A stretch of 64,000 nt of DNA from the NCBI GenBank assembly GCA_041552055.1, contig JBFELO010000002.1:1-64000 (forward strand), given 5' to 3'. The notes beneath the pieces were generated by a model that made no database searches, had not been told where the DNA came from, and saw only the letters and a program-made list of their open reading frames with translations. The translations under genes were made by a program, and so were the position numbers. Of the stretch, positions 42,439 to 50,334 are shown piece by piece. Each line of letters begins with the position of its first letter. Position 1 is the stretch's first letter. The DNA is from JBFELO01 sp041552055 (lineage in GTDB: Bacteria; Acidobacteriota; Thermoanaerobaculia; Thermoanaerobaculales; Sulfomarinibacteraceae).

Positions 42439-44250
42439 ATGTCGAAGCATCACTCCACGAACTCGGCCCACCTGGCCATGTGCGTCGTCGGTCTCGCCCT
42501 GCTGGGCTCCTGCTCTCCCGCCACGGGACCACCGCCCCCGGAGCCGGCTCGAATCACCAAAGGACCGTACGTCCAGAACGTGACACAGGACGGGATCACC
42601 GTCATGTGGGAGACCTCGCGACCGACCATGGGTTCCGTTGTCTACGGCGTCGACGGTGATCTCGCGAACGAAGCCGCGACCGAGGTCAGCGCGAGGATCC
42701 ACGAGGTGCGTCTGAGCGGCCTGTCCCCCGCCACCGAGTACGGCTACCGGGTCATTGCCGATGGCCTGACCAGCGAGATCCACACCTTTACCACGGCGGT
42801 AGCCGACGGCTCGCCGTTCAGGTTCGCGACCTACGGCGACAACAAGGACGGGCCGGCGAACCACGAAAGGGTTGCCAACGCGGTCCTTGCCGAGCGACCC
42901 GCGTTTGTCCTCCACAACGGCGACCTGGTCAACACCGGATACATCGCCAAGCAGTGGGGACTGCTGTTTTTCGAACCCGCACGCCGTCTGATGCACTCCG
43001 TTCCCCTGTATCCCGTGCTCGGCAACCACGAAGAGCGCGCACAGCTCTTCTTCGACTACTTCTCGCTTCCCGGAAACGAGGCCTGGTATAGCTTCGACTT
43101 CGGCAACGCGCACTTCGTCGTGCTGGACAGTCCGAACGAGGATCAGATGGAGTCGGACAGCGAGCAGATCCGCTGGCTGCACGACGACCTCGCCGCCAGC
43201 ACCGCGACCTGGAAGTTCGTCAACTTCCATCATCCTCCGTTCAGCTCGGGCGGTTTCTACCACGCGAGCGATCGCCTCGAACTCAAGAACCTGCTCCACC
43301 CCATCTTCGAGCAGTACGAGGTCGACTTCGTGTTCGCGGGTCACGACCACAACTACGAGCGCATGCTGCCGATCGGTTCGAAAAACGGCGATCACAAGGT
43401 CACGTACGTCGTCGTAGGCAACGGCGGAACCCCCTTGCGCTGGGTGGGCACCCGAGAGTGGACGGTGCACGCACAGCGGGTTTTCGGTTTCGTCACCGTT
43501 GATATCGACGGTCCGCGGCTGCGCCTGCAGTCCCAGACCCTCGACGGCGACGTGATCGACGAGCTGACACTCGACAAGGACGATCACGTGACCTACGACG
43601 CATACCTCGGCACAGCGCTCGATTTCGAGGCCATCGAGGACCCTGTCGTCGCCACGAATCGCTACGAAGCCGGCGATGACCTTGCCGACGACGACCTCTT
43701 CGAGGAGGCGCTGGTCGAGTTCCTGGCGGCGTACGAGGCGGATCCGACCTGCATCGAGGCGGTGGGCGGGCTCGCCGACAGCCTGCTCGAGCTGGGGAGA
43801 ACCGAGGAGGCGATCGAGTGGGCGCTCACGGGCATCGAGATCCTGCCCCAATTCACCGGGTCCTACGGGGTGCTGGTGGGGGGCTACCACGCTCTCGGCA
43901 ACGACGACAGGGCGTTCGAGTGGGCCTCTCGTTGGCGGGAGATCGCCCCCGACTCGACCGGCCCCCACGAGGCAATGGCCGAGATCTACGTTGACCGCGG
44001 TGAGCTCGATGCCGCGATCGAGGAGTTGGAGATGGCTCTCGCGATCCTGCCGTCGGACGCCGAGATCCACTTCGATCTCGGCAGGCTGTATGAAGAGAAG
44101 GGCGACGTCGAAACAGCTCTGGGATCCTTCGTTCGTGGTTTGTACTGGTTCATGGAGGAGCACGAACAGGATGAAGAGGACCTGAAGGATTACATAGCGA
44201 TCTGGGAGCGCGTCGCCGCATCGTTGGAAAACGAGCTTGCCAGCAGATGA
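42439..44250 (+). CDS. Lipoprotein purple-acid-phosphatase-like phosphoesterase with C-terminal TPR domain
   Basis: 603 residues from ATG 42439 (GGAGGA upstream). The lipobox LGSC gives Cys near residue 25. Domains: an Fn3-like purple-acid-phosphatase N-domain (ITKGPYVQNVTQDGITVMWETSRPTMG ... LSPATEYGYRVIADG); a metallophosphoesterase domain (FATYGDNKDG, LHNGDLVNTGY, YPVLGNHEER, FVNFHHPPFSS, FVFAGHDHNYERM); and about four TPR-like helical repeats (residues 420-560). The fusion of a phosphatase with TPRs is uncommon and suggests it docks with a partner complex. It probably acts outside the inner membrane. Third phosphoesterase in the run. Confidence 0.85.
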   Translation: MSKHHSTNSAHLAMCVVGLALLGSCSPATGPPPPEPARITKGPYVQNVTQDGITVMWETSRPTMGSVVYGVDGDLANEAATEVSARIHEVRLSGLSPATEYGYRVIADGLTSEIHTFTTAVADGSPFRFATYGDNKDGPANHERVANAVLAERPAFVLHNGDLVNTGYIAKQWGLLFFEPARRLMHSVPLYPVLGNHEERAQLFFDYFSLPGNEAWYSFDFGNAHFVVLDSPNEDQMESDSEQIRWLHDDLAASTATWKFVNFHHPPFSSGGFYHASDRLELKNLLHPIFEQYEVDFVFAGHDHNYERMLPIGSKNGDHKVTYVVVGNGGTPLRWVGTREWTVHAQRVFGFVTVDIDGPRLRLQSQTLDGDVIDELTLDKDDHVTYDAYLGTALDFEAIEDPVVATNRYEAGDDLADDDLFEEALVEFLAAYEADPTCIEAVGGLADSLLELGRTEEAIEWALTGIEILPQFTGSYGVLVGGYHALGNDDRAFEWASRWREIAPDSTGPHEAMAEIYVDRGELDAAIEELEMALAILPSDAEIHFDLGRLYEEKGDVETALGSFVRGLYWFMEEHEQDEEDLKDYIAIWERVAASLENELASR

Positions 44251-44285
44251 CGCCGCGACCCGTTACCATCCCCACGGAGAATCGA

Positions 44286-45218
44286 ATGGCAGATTCCCTG
44301 CGCGTTGCTGTATGGGTTCTTTTGTTGCTGGTGATCGTCTCCGTGGCGTGCGGCACCCCCGACATCGGCAGCTCCACCAAGACCATCGGCGTCTCCCTGC
44401 TGACCCGGGCCCACGTGTTCTACCGCGACCTCGAGGACGGACTGCGGGCGGCGGCAGAGGAGCACGATTACGAGCTGCTCATCAACGCCGCCGAGTGGGA
44501 CGCGAGTCGGCAGATCGCGCAGATGGAGGACTTCATCACCCGCGGGGTGGACGCGGTGGTCGTCTGCCCGGTCGACTCCAGCGGCATCGGTGCGGGAGTC
44601 CGGGCCGCCAACCGGGCAGGAGTCCCGGTGTTCACCGCTGACATCGCGTCGTTCGGCGGTGAGGTTGTCTCCCACATCGCGTCCGACAACATCGCCGGTG
44701 GCCGGCTGGCCGGCGAGTATCTGGTCGAGCTCCTGCACGGCAAGGGTCGGGTGGCGATCATCAATCAACCCATCGTGACCTCCACCCTGGATCGAGTGCA
44801 GGGCTTTCGCGAGGTCGTCCAGGCCTACCCGGGAATCGAGATCGTCGCAGACGTTAACGGCGACGGTGTGCGGGACAAGGCGCTGCGGGCGGCCTCCGAC
44901 GTTCTCCAGGCCCACCCGGATCTCGATGGGATCTTCGCCATCAACGACGACTCGGCCCTCGGAACCCTCGACGCCGTCGAGGATTTCGGACGGGATGACG
45001 TCGTCATCATCGGCTACGACGCGATCCCGCCGGCCCGGGACGCGATCATGAAGGGCCGGGCACTCAAGGCGGACGTGGTGCAGTACCCGTTCAAGATCGG
45101 CCAGAAGACCATCGAGACCATCGCTGACTACTTCGCCGGCACGCCGGTGCCGGAGGTGGTTCCCGTCGAGGTGGGCATCGTCGACAGGGCGTCACTGCTG
45201 GCAGAAGAGTCGCAGTAG
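44286..45218 (+). CDS. Ribose/inositol-type ABC transporter substrate-binding lipoprotein
   Basis: 310 residues. The signal and lipobox VSVAC give a Cys near residue 22. The PBP1-like sugar-binding fold reads TIGVSLLTRAHVFYRDLEDGLRAAAEEHDYELLINAAEW, then GVDAVVVCPVDSSGIGAGVRAANRAGVPVFTADIAS, GGRLAGEYLVELL, IFAINDDSALGTLDAVEDFG and IIGYDAIPPARDAI. It is the receptor for the ATPase and permease encoded downstream; a 400-base repeat-rich spacer separates them. Myo-inositol is a likely ligand by context, as in the Caulobacter IbpA-type systems. ATG 44286 has GGAGA before it; a longer frame from 44247 overlaps the phosphoesterase stop. Confidence 0.88.
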   Translation: MADSLRVAVWVLLLLVIVSVACGTPDIGSSTKTIGVSLLTRAHVFYRDLEDGLRAAAEEHDYELLINAAEWDASRQIAQMEDFITRGVDAVVVCPVDSSGIGAGVRAANRAGVPVFTADIASFGGEVVSHIASDNIAGGRLAGEYLVELLHGKGRVAIINQPIVTSTLDRVQGFREVVQAYPGIEIVADVNGDGVRDKALRAASDVLQAHPDLDGIFAINDDSALGTLDAVEDFGRDDVVIIGYDAIPPARDAIMKGRALKADVVQYPFKIGQKTIETIADYFAGTPVPEVVPVEVGIVDRASLLAEESQ

Positions 45219-45234
45219 ACCCTCCCACCCGACC

Positions 45235-45537
45235 CCGGGGATGAGAGGTTGAGGGTGTGAAAGTTTGAATCCGGACCAGACCGCGCGCGGGTGGTTCCCC
45301 TCATCCCCTCAACCCCAGGTGCCGTGCTTCCTGAACGCATCGAGGCATCAGGGACGTCGCCTCGGCAGCACCGAGTGGTCGCCCCATCCGACTCTGGATG
45401 CTGGACTTGTCACGGCGTGGCCACACGCCAAGCCGGATCCCCCACCCGCCGCCCGGGGATGAGAGGGCGAGATGGCGAAGGTCCGCGGCAGACCCCATTC
45501 TCCGAGGAATCCTTCATTCCCTCATCCCCAGGTGCCG
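45235..45537. repeat. Repeat-rich spacer between ABC binding-protein and ATPase genes
   Basis: CCGGGGATGAGAGG occurs at 45235-45248 and 45453-45466. CCCCAGGTGCCG occurs at 45313-45324 and 45526-45537. CCTCATCCCC (45299-45308, 45520-45529) is the reverse complement of GGGGATGAGG-like parts of the first, so RNA stems can form. Pieces of the dispersed repeat (GGATGCTGGA, 45396-45405; GGATCCCCCACC, 45435-45446) lie between. No gene seen in the 400-base interval. Confidence 0.7.
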
Positions 45538-45618
45538 AAGGCACCGGTCACCCCCTCACCCCCTCCCATGGTCGGCGGCCTCGAGAGCGCAGGGTATTCT
45601 TGCTAAGGTGTCAACGCC

Positions 45619-47181
45619 ATGACGACGCCACCCACCACGGGCGAAGCCGTGCAGAATCACGGCACCTCCGATCGACCGCTCCTCCGGATGACCGGCATCT
45701 CCAAGACCTATCCGGGCGTGACCGCCCTGGAAGACGTCGACCTCGAGCTCATGGCCGGAGAGGTGCACTGCCTGGTCGGCGAGAACGGCGCCGGGAAATC
45801 GACTCTCGTCAGAATCCTGGGAGGCGCCGAGCGGCCCGACGAAGGCAGCATCTCGCTGGGCGGCAGGGACCTGTCGGTGCGCACCCCCGTCGACGCGCTC
45901 CGGGCCGGCATCGGCGTCATCTACCAGGACTTCAAGCTCGTGCCCCATCTGAGCGCTGCCGAGAACATCTCACTCGGGCAACTGCCAACGAGAGGCACCG
46001 TGCCGGTCGTCGATTGGCCGGCTCTGCACGAGCGCGCCCGCGGGCTGCTCGCCCTGCTCGGAGAAGATCTCCCACCCGATCGACGAGTCGCCGACCTCAG
46101 CCCCGCCCAACAGCAGATGGTCGAAATCGCCAGAGTTCTGAATCACGATGCCCGGTTGATCGCCATGGACGAGCCCTCGGCCACACTCACCGACCGAGAG
46201 CTGGACAACCTGTTCGGCCTCATCCGCAGATTGACGGGGCAGCGGGTAGGGATCATTTACATCTCTCACCGCCTGCAGGAAATCGACGACATCGGTGACC
46301 GGGTCACGGTGTTGCGCGATGGCCGAAACGTGGGGACCTTTCTGAGCGCAAACCTCGACCGATCCAATCTGGTACGCCACATGGTCGGGCGTGACATCGA
46401 GGACGAGCGCTCCAGGAACGTCCCCGACACCGGCGAGGAGATCCTCCGGGTCGAGCATCTTCGACGCCCCCCGTCCGTCCACGACGTGAGCTTTGACGTG
46501 CGGCGAGGCGAGGTGTTCTGCATCTCCGGACTGGTCGGCTCCGGCCGCACCGAGGCGGCTCGGCTGGTCTTCGCAGCGGACCGCAAGCGGTCCGGTCGGA
46601 TCCTCCTGTCCGGCAGGGAGATCGATCCACGCACACCGCGCCAGGCGATCGATCTCGGCATCGGCCTGCTCACCGAAGACCGGGACCGGCAGGGCCTGAT
46701 CATGGAGCTGTCCGTGCGGGACAACATCCTGCTGAGCCGATTGACGGCGCTGCGGCGACACCTCGGAATCGACTGGAAGAGGGCGGACGAGGCGAGCCAG
46801 GGCTTCGTCGAGGCCCTGCGGATCAGAACTCCGGACCTCCACCAGAAGGTGGTTCACCTGAGCGGCGGCAATCGACAGAAGGTGGTGCTCGCCCGTTGGC
46901 TGTTCACCGACGCCAAGCTGCTGATCTTCGACGAACCGACAAAGGGTATCGACGTGGCGGTCAAGCGGGAGATCCACGCCCTGCTGCGTGACCTCGCCGG
47001 TCGCGGCATCGGGGTCGTCGTGATTTCGTCCGACCTGCCCGAAGTTCTCAATTTGGGAGATCGCATCGGCGTGATGCGCGAGGGAAGGATGATCGAGATA
47101 CTCGGCAGGGACGAAGCCACCCAGGAACGGATCATGCAGATCGCCACGGGCACCGCGTCCGGGATTGGATCGGGGCAATGA
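45619..47181 (+). CDS. Ribose/inositol-type ABC transporter, duplicated ATP-binding protein
   Basis: 520 residues with two ATPase domains: Walker A GENGAGKSTLVRILGG, LSPAQQQMVEIARVL and DEPSATLTD in the first; GLVGSGRTEAARLV (degenerate Walker A), LSGGNRQKVVLARWL and DEPTKGIDVAV in the second. This is the RbsA/MglA architecture. The N-terminal 25 residues before the first strand are extra. It partners the permease, whose ATG overlaps its stop codon by four bases, and the binding protein encoded upstream. It is only moderately similar to the ATPase encoded at 10489, so the two transporters are not a recent duplication. Confidence 0.92.
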   Translation: MTTPPTTGEAVQNHGTSDRPLLRMTGISKTYPGVTALEDVDLELMAGEVHCLVGENGAGKSTLVRILGGAERPDEGSISLGGRDLSVRTPVDALRAGIGVIYQDFKLVPHLSAAENISLGQLPTRGTVPVVDWPALHERARGLLALLGEDLPPDRRVADLSPAQQQMVEIARVLNHDARLIAMDEPSATLTDRELDNLFGLIRRLTGQRVGIIYISHRLQEIDDIGDRVTVLRDGRNVGTFLSANLDRSNLVRHMVGRDIEDERSRNVPDTGEEILRVEHLRRPPSVHDVSFDVRRGEVFCISGLVGSGRTEAARLVFAADRKRSGRILLSGREIDPRTPRQAIDLGIGLLTEDRDRQGLIMELSVRDNILLSRLTALRRHLGIDWKRADEASQGFVEALRIRTPDLHQKVVHLSGGNRQKVVLARWLFTDAKLLIFDEPTKGIDVAVKREIHALLRDLAGRGIGVVVISSDLPEVLNLGDRIGVMREGRMIEILGRDEATQERIMQIATGTASGIGSGQ

Positions 47182-48137
47182 CGAAAACTATCGCGGACCG
47201 GTTGGTGGCGACAGTCAAGGAGTACGGCATCGTCGTGGCGTTCGTGGTGGAGATCCTCGTCTTCAGCGCGGTTTCGGACCACTTCTTCACGGTCTCCAAC
47301 CTGACCAACGTCACCTTGCAGACCTCGGTCCTCGCCATCATCGCCGCCGGGATGACCTTCGTCATCCTCACCGCCGGAATCGATCTGTCGGTCGGTTCAT
47401 TGGTCGCGGCGTCGGGAGTCGTGTGCGCCCTCCTACTCAAGCTCCCGGTCCCGGCAGCGCCGGCCATCCTCCTCGGCATCGCCGGCGGCATCGCGATCGG
47501 ATTGCTCAGCGGGGCCCTGTCAGGCCTGTTCATCGCCAGGTTCGCCATAACGCCATTCATCGCCACCCTCGCGATGATGACGATCTGGCGGGGCGCGGCC
47601 TACCTGATGGTCGGCGGACGCCCGGTGTGGGGTCTGCCCGAGCAGTTCGATTTTCTGGGCAGCGGGCGCCTCGCCGGGGTCCCGTTTCCAACCGTGGTCA
47701 TGATCGTGGTGTACGTCGTCGCCTGGTTCGTGCTTGCCCACACCCCGTTCGGACGTCACGTGTACGCGGTGGGTGGAAACGCGGAGGCGGCACGGCTCGC
47801 CGGCATCAGGACCAACAGCGTTCTTGTCCTGGTGTATGTGATCTGCGGTGGCCTCGCGGCATCGAGCGGAGTACTCCTCGCCTCCCGCATGAGCAGCGGT
47901 CAGCCCAACGCCGGCCTGATGTTCGAGTTGGAGGTGATCGCGGCGGTCGTGGTCGGCGGCACCAGCCTGTTCGGCGGCCGAGGCGGCATCATCGGCACCT
48001 TCTTCGGCGCGATGCTCATCGGGGTGCTGCGCAACGGCCTCAACCTGGTGGGCGTCGAGTCCTACGTCCAGCAGGTGGTTCTCGGCTTCGTCATCCTCCT
48101 CGCCGTCATGCTGGATCAGTTCCGGAAGACTGGCTGA
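47178..48137 (+). CDS. Ribose/inositol-type ABC transporter permease
   Basis: 319 residues, BPD_transp_2 family. LAIIAAGMTFVILTAGIDLSVGSLVAASGVV carries the family motif, followed by FIARFAITPFIATLAMMTIWRGAAYLMVGGRPVWGLP, VYAVGGNAEAARLAGI and VGGTSLFGGRGGIIGTFFGAMLIGVLRNGLNL. Eight to ten membrane segments. Unlike the permease encoded at 8534 it has no fused binding domain and ends normally. Start codon coupled to the ATPase gene (ATGA). Confidence 0.92.
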   Translation: MTKTIADRLVATVKEYGIVVAFVVEILVFSAVSDHFFTVSNLTNVTLQTSVLAIIAAGMTFVILTAGIDLSVGSLVAASGVVCALLLKLPVPAAPAILLGIAGGIAIGLLSGALSGLFIARFAITPFIATLAMMTIWRGAAYLMVGGRPVWGLPEQFDFLGSGRLAGVPFPTVVMIVVYVVAWFVLAHTPFGRHVYAVGGNAEAARLAGIRTNSVLVLVYVICGGLAASSGVLLASRMSSGQPNAGLMFELEVIAAVVVGGTSLFGGRGGIIGTFFGAMLIGVLRNGLNLVGVESYVQQVVLGFVILLAVMLDQFRKTG

Positions 48138-48144
48138 ACCCAGT

Positions 48145-48168
48145 CTCCGTCTCCGTCTCCGTCTCCGA
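48145..48168. repeat. Hexanucleotide tandem repeat (TCTCCG)4
   Basis: Four perfect TCTCCG units just after the ABC permease stop, between convergent genes. The unit differs from the ATTCCC array at 7183 but has the same period and copy number. Confidence 0.85.
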
Positions 48169-48209
48169 TTCCTCCAGGGAATTCACGGTCAGATCGGGCA
48201 CGGGACGGG

Positions 48210-49175
48210 TCACGAATTGCAGTGTTCAAGCGCAACGCAGATGGCGCCGATGTCGCCGGTCCTCTCGCCGAGCTCTGCGGGCACGATGCGACACGCGGCC
48301 ACGCCGCTGGCGATCGCCTCGTCTGCGAGTACCCGCCGCGCGGGATCGAGCACCAGATCCCCCAGGCGGACGCCCATGCCGCCGACCACGATCATCTCGG
48401 GGTTGAGAACGTCGACGAGGACGGCCATCCCCCTGCCGAGATACTCGCCGGAGGTAGCCACGACCTTCAGGGCCAGTGGATCTCGCCTCTTCGCCCAGCT
48501 GGCGACGTCCCTGCCGGTGATCTCTCGTGGGTCCTTGTATCGTTCCCGCGTCCCGGACGACCCGATTTCCCGCGACAGCACGGCGAGCTCGGAGGCCATC
48601 AACTGGGCCATACCCGGACCGCTGCAGAACCCTTCGAAGGAGCCGCTCTTGTCGTATCTCCTCGGCCCGTGATCCGCGAGACGAACATGACCCACCTCAC
48701 CGGCATGGTCGTTCGTGCCCCGATACAGGCGGCCGTTCAGGATGATCCCTGCCCCCATCCCGGTGCTGTACGTCAGGTAGACCAGATTCTCGACGCCTCT
48801 GCCCGCACCGAATCGCCACTCGGCGAGGGCCGCGGCGTTGGCGTCATTTTCGAGGTAGGTCGGGATGGACAGTTCCTCCTGGAAGATCTCCACGATGGGG
48901 AGGTTCTCCCAGCCACCGAGGTTCGGCGGACAAAGCACGACGCCTCTCTCCGTATCGAGCGGACCGCCGCTCGCGATGCCGAGTGCCTGGATGTCCTTCT
49001 GCGCAGCCATGCTCGCGGCCGACGACTTCAGCAGTTCGAGGGTGCGGTTTCTTCCTTCCGTACCGAGCTCGGTAGGGAACTCCTCTCGCTCGAGGATCGT
49101 GGCCGTCCGGTCGCCCAATACGACGGCACACTTCGTTCCGCCGATGTCGACTCCCAAGAACAGCGGTTCGCTCAT
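48210..49175 (-). CDS. ROK-family sugar kinase-like protein lacking the usual zinc motif
   Basis: 321 residues. FLGVDIGGTKCAVVLGD (phosphate 1), SGGPLDTERGVVLCPPNLGGWENLPI, ENDANAAALAEWRFGAG (catalytic Asp in NDA), YSTGMGAGIILNGRLYRG and AGEVGHVRL follow ROK glucokinases. After EVGH, the family normally has a CxCGxxGCxE zinc-binding motif; here the region reads GPRRYDKSGSFEGFCSGPG with a single Cys. The fold may be stabilised differently, or this is a distinct ROK subgroup. There is no N-terminal HTH, so it is not a ROK repressor. Convergent with the ABC operon. Substrate unknown. Confidence 0.82.
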   Translation of the reverse strand: MSEPLFLGVDIGGTKCAVVLGDRTATILEREEFPTELGTEGRNRTLELLKSSAASMAAQKDIQALGIASGGPLDTERGVVLCPPNLGGWENLPIVEIFQEELSIPTYLENDANAAALAEWRFGAGRGVENLVYLTYSTGMGAGIILNGRLYRGTNDHAGEVGHVRLADHGPRRYDKSGSFEGFCSGPGMAQLMASELAVLSREIGSSGTRERYKDPREITGRDVASWAKRRDPLALKVVATSGEYLGRGMAVLVDVLNPEMIVVGGMGVRLGDLVLDPARRVLADEAIASGVAACRIVPAELGERTGDIGAICVALEHCNS

Positions 49176-49248
49176 GTTGGCTGCCCCAGGCCCCAGTCCG
49201 AGTTTCGCTTCCGCCCCGTCGGCCGGGGCGCCGGATGCCTGGCACCGG

Positions 49249-50238
49249 TCACTTCAGGTACTCGAGCATGGCCCGCGCGGTCGCTGCATCGGCGTGGTCC
49301 GGTGCCAGGTCGAGAAAGGTCTGGAACGCCGACCTCGAGCAGTCCGCATCCCCGAGGGAGTTGCAGCACAGGCCGAGCAGGTAGTGCGCCTCGGCGAGAT
49401 CGGGCCTGACCTCGACGATCACCTCGAGCAGGGTTCGCGCGGTGTCGAACCGGTTGTTTTCGAACGACTGACGGGAATGGCTCAGCATCTCGGTTTCGAC
49501 GATGGGGGGATCCGCCGACCCGAGCCTTCGGGCAGCTGAGGTAATCCGTTCCGTATCGCCCAGCATGAGCACCGCGAAGTACAGCGTCCGTATGCCTTCC
49601 GGGTCGTCCGGTTCGAGCTGGAGCAGCCGATCGGCAGCCTCGGCCGCCGCCGCGTAGTCCTCGCGTTCCATCGCGATCGCCGCCAGCGCCCGGTGGGGCG
49701 CCGAAAACTCCGGATCAATCTCCGCGGCCTGCCGGAACTGCTCCTCCGCCGTCGCAAGCTCACCCGCCTGCAACGCCTCCACGCCGAGGTTGAACACCGG
49801 GATCGCCGCCTGTCGCTGCTCGCTCGTCTGTTCCACCACGGGGCGAGGCGTCGGGGTCGGGGCTGCTCTCTCGGCCTGCTCGATCGGAGCGGCCGGTCGT
49901 GCCATCACGACCTCGACGAAGGCGATATCCGTGCTCGTCGATTGCACGAACACCGCCGTCTCGGCATAGCCGTCGAGCCGACAGCGCACCTCGTAGATCA
50001 GGCCCCGGTCCGGGGTGCGGACGAGGAAGGTCCCCTTCTTTCGGGTCGTGACCTCGAGTGGAATGGAGCTCGACTCGGTGGTGACGGTCACGAGAACACC
50101 GGCCAGCGGCTCGCCCTGCTCGTTGCGCACCTTGCCCTGGATGGTCCCGGGAGCGGCAGCACTCACGGTTCGAGTTGTTCCGACCAGCATCGAGACGAAG
50201 AACGCTATCGCGAGCACTACTGCGAAACGGACTCTCAT
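49249..50238 (-). CDS. Secreted carboxypeptidase-regulatory-like and TPR protein
   Basis: 329 residues from ATG 50238. A signal peptide (FAVVLAIAFFVSMLVG, cleavage near SAAA) is followed by a carboxypeptidase-regulatory-like beta sandwich (GTIQGKVRNEQGEPLAGVLVTVTTE ... GTFLVRTPDRGLIYEVRCRLDGYAE). A Pro/Thr linker (TPTPRPV) and then about five TPR units (FNLGVEALQAGELATAEEQFRQAAEIDPEF, APHRALAAIAMEREDYAAAAEAADRLLQLEPDD, LAEAHYLLGLCCNSLGDADCSRSAFQTFLDLAPDH) complete it. Probably a periplasmic scaffold. A longer open frame upstream crosses the divergent promoter and is not used. Ribosome site is only GGGGGGA-like. Confidence 0.75.
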   Translation of the reverse strand: MRVRFAVVLAIAFFVSMLVGTTRTVSAAAPGTIQGKVRNEQGEPLAGVLVTVTTESSSIPLEVTTRKKGTFLVRTPDRGLIYEVRCRLDGYAETAVFVQSTSTDIAFVEVVMARPAAPIEQAERAAPTPTPRPVVEQTSEQRQAAIPVFNLGVEALQAGELATAEEQFRQAAEIDPEFSAPHRALAAIAMEREDYAAAAEAADRLLQLEPDDPEGIRTLYFAVLMLGDTERITSAARRLGSADPPIVETEMLSHSRQSFENNRFDTARTLLEVIVEVRPDLAEAHYLLGLCCNSLGDADCSRSAFQTFLDLAPDHADAATARAMLEYLK

Positions 50239-50334
50239 CGTTCCCCCCTGACGGTCAATGACGGCCGGGCTCCGCGGCCACCGGTGGAGTATGTCACCCC
50301 GAGAACCACGGCCGCAAGCGACCGGCTTCTCATC

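Noticed and set aside
45235..45537. Possible CRISPR array
   Set aside because: Only two copies of each repeat, unequal spacing and no cas genes.
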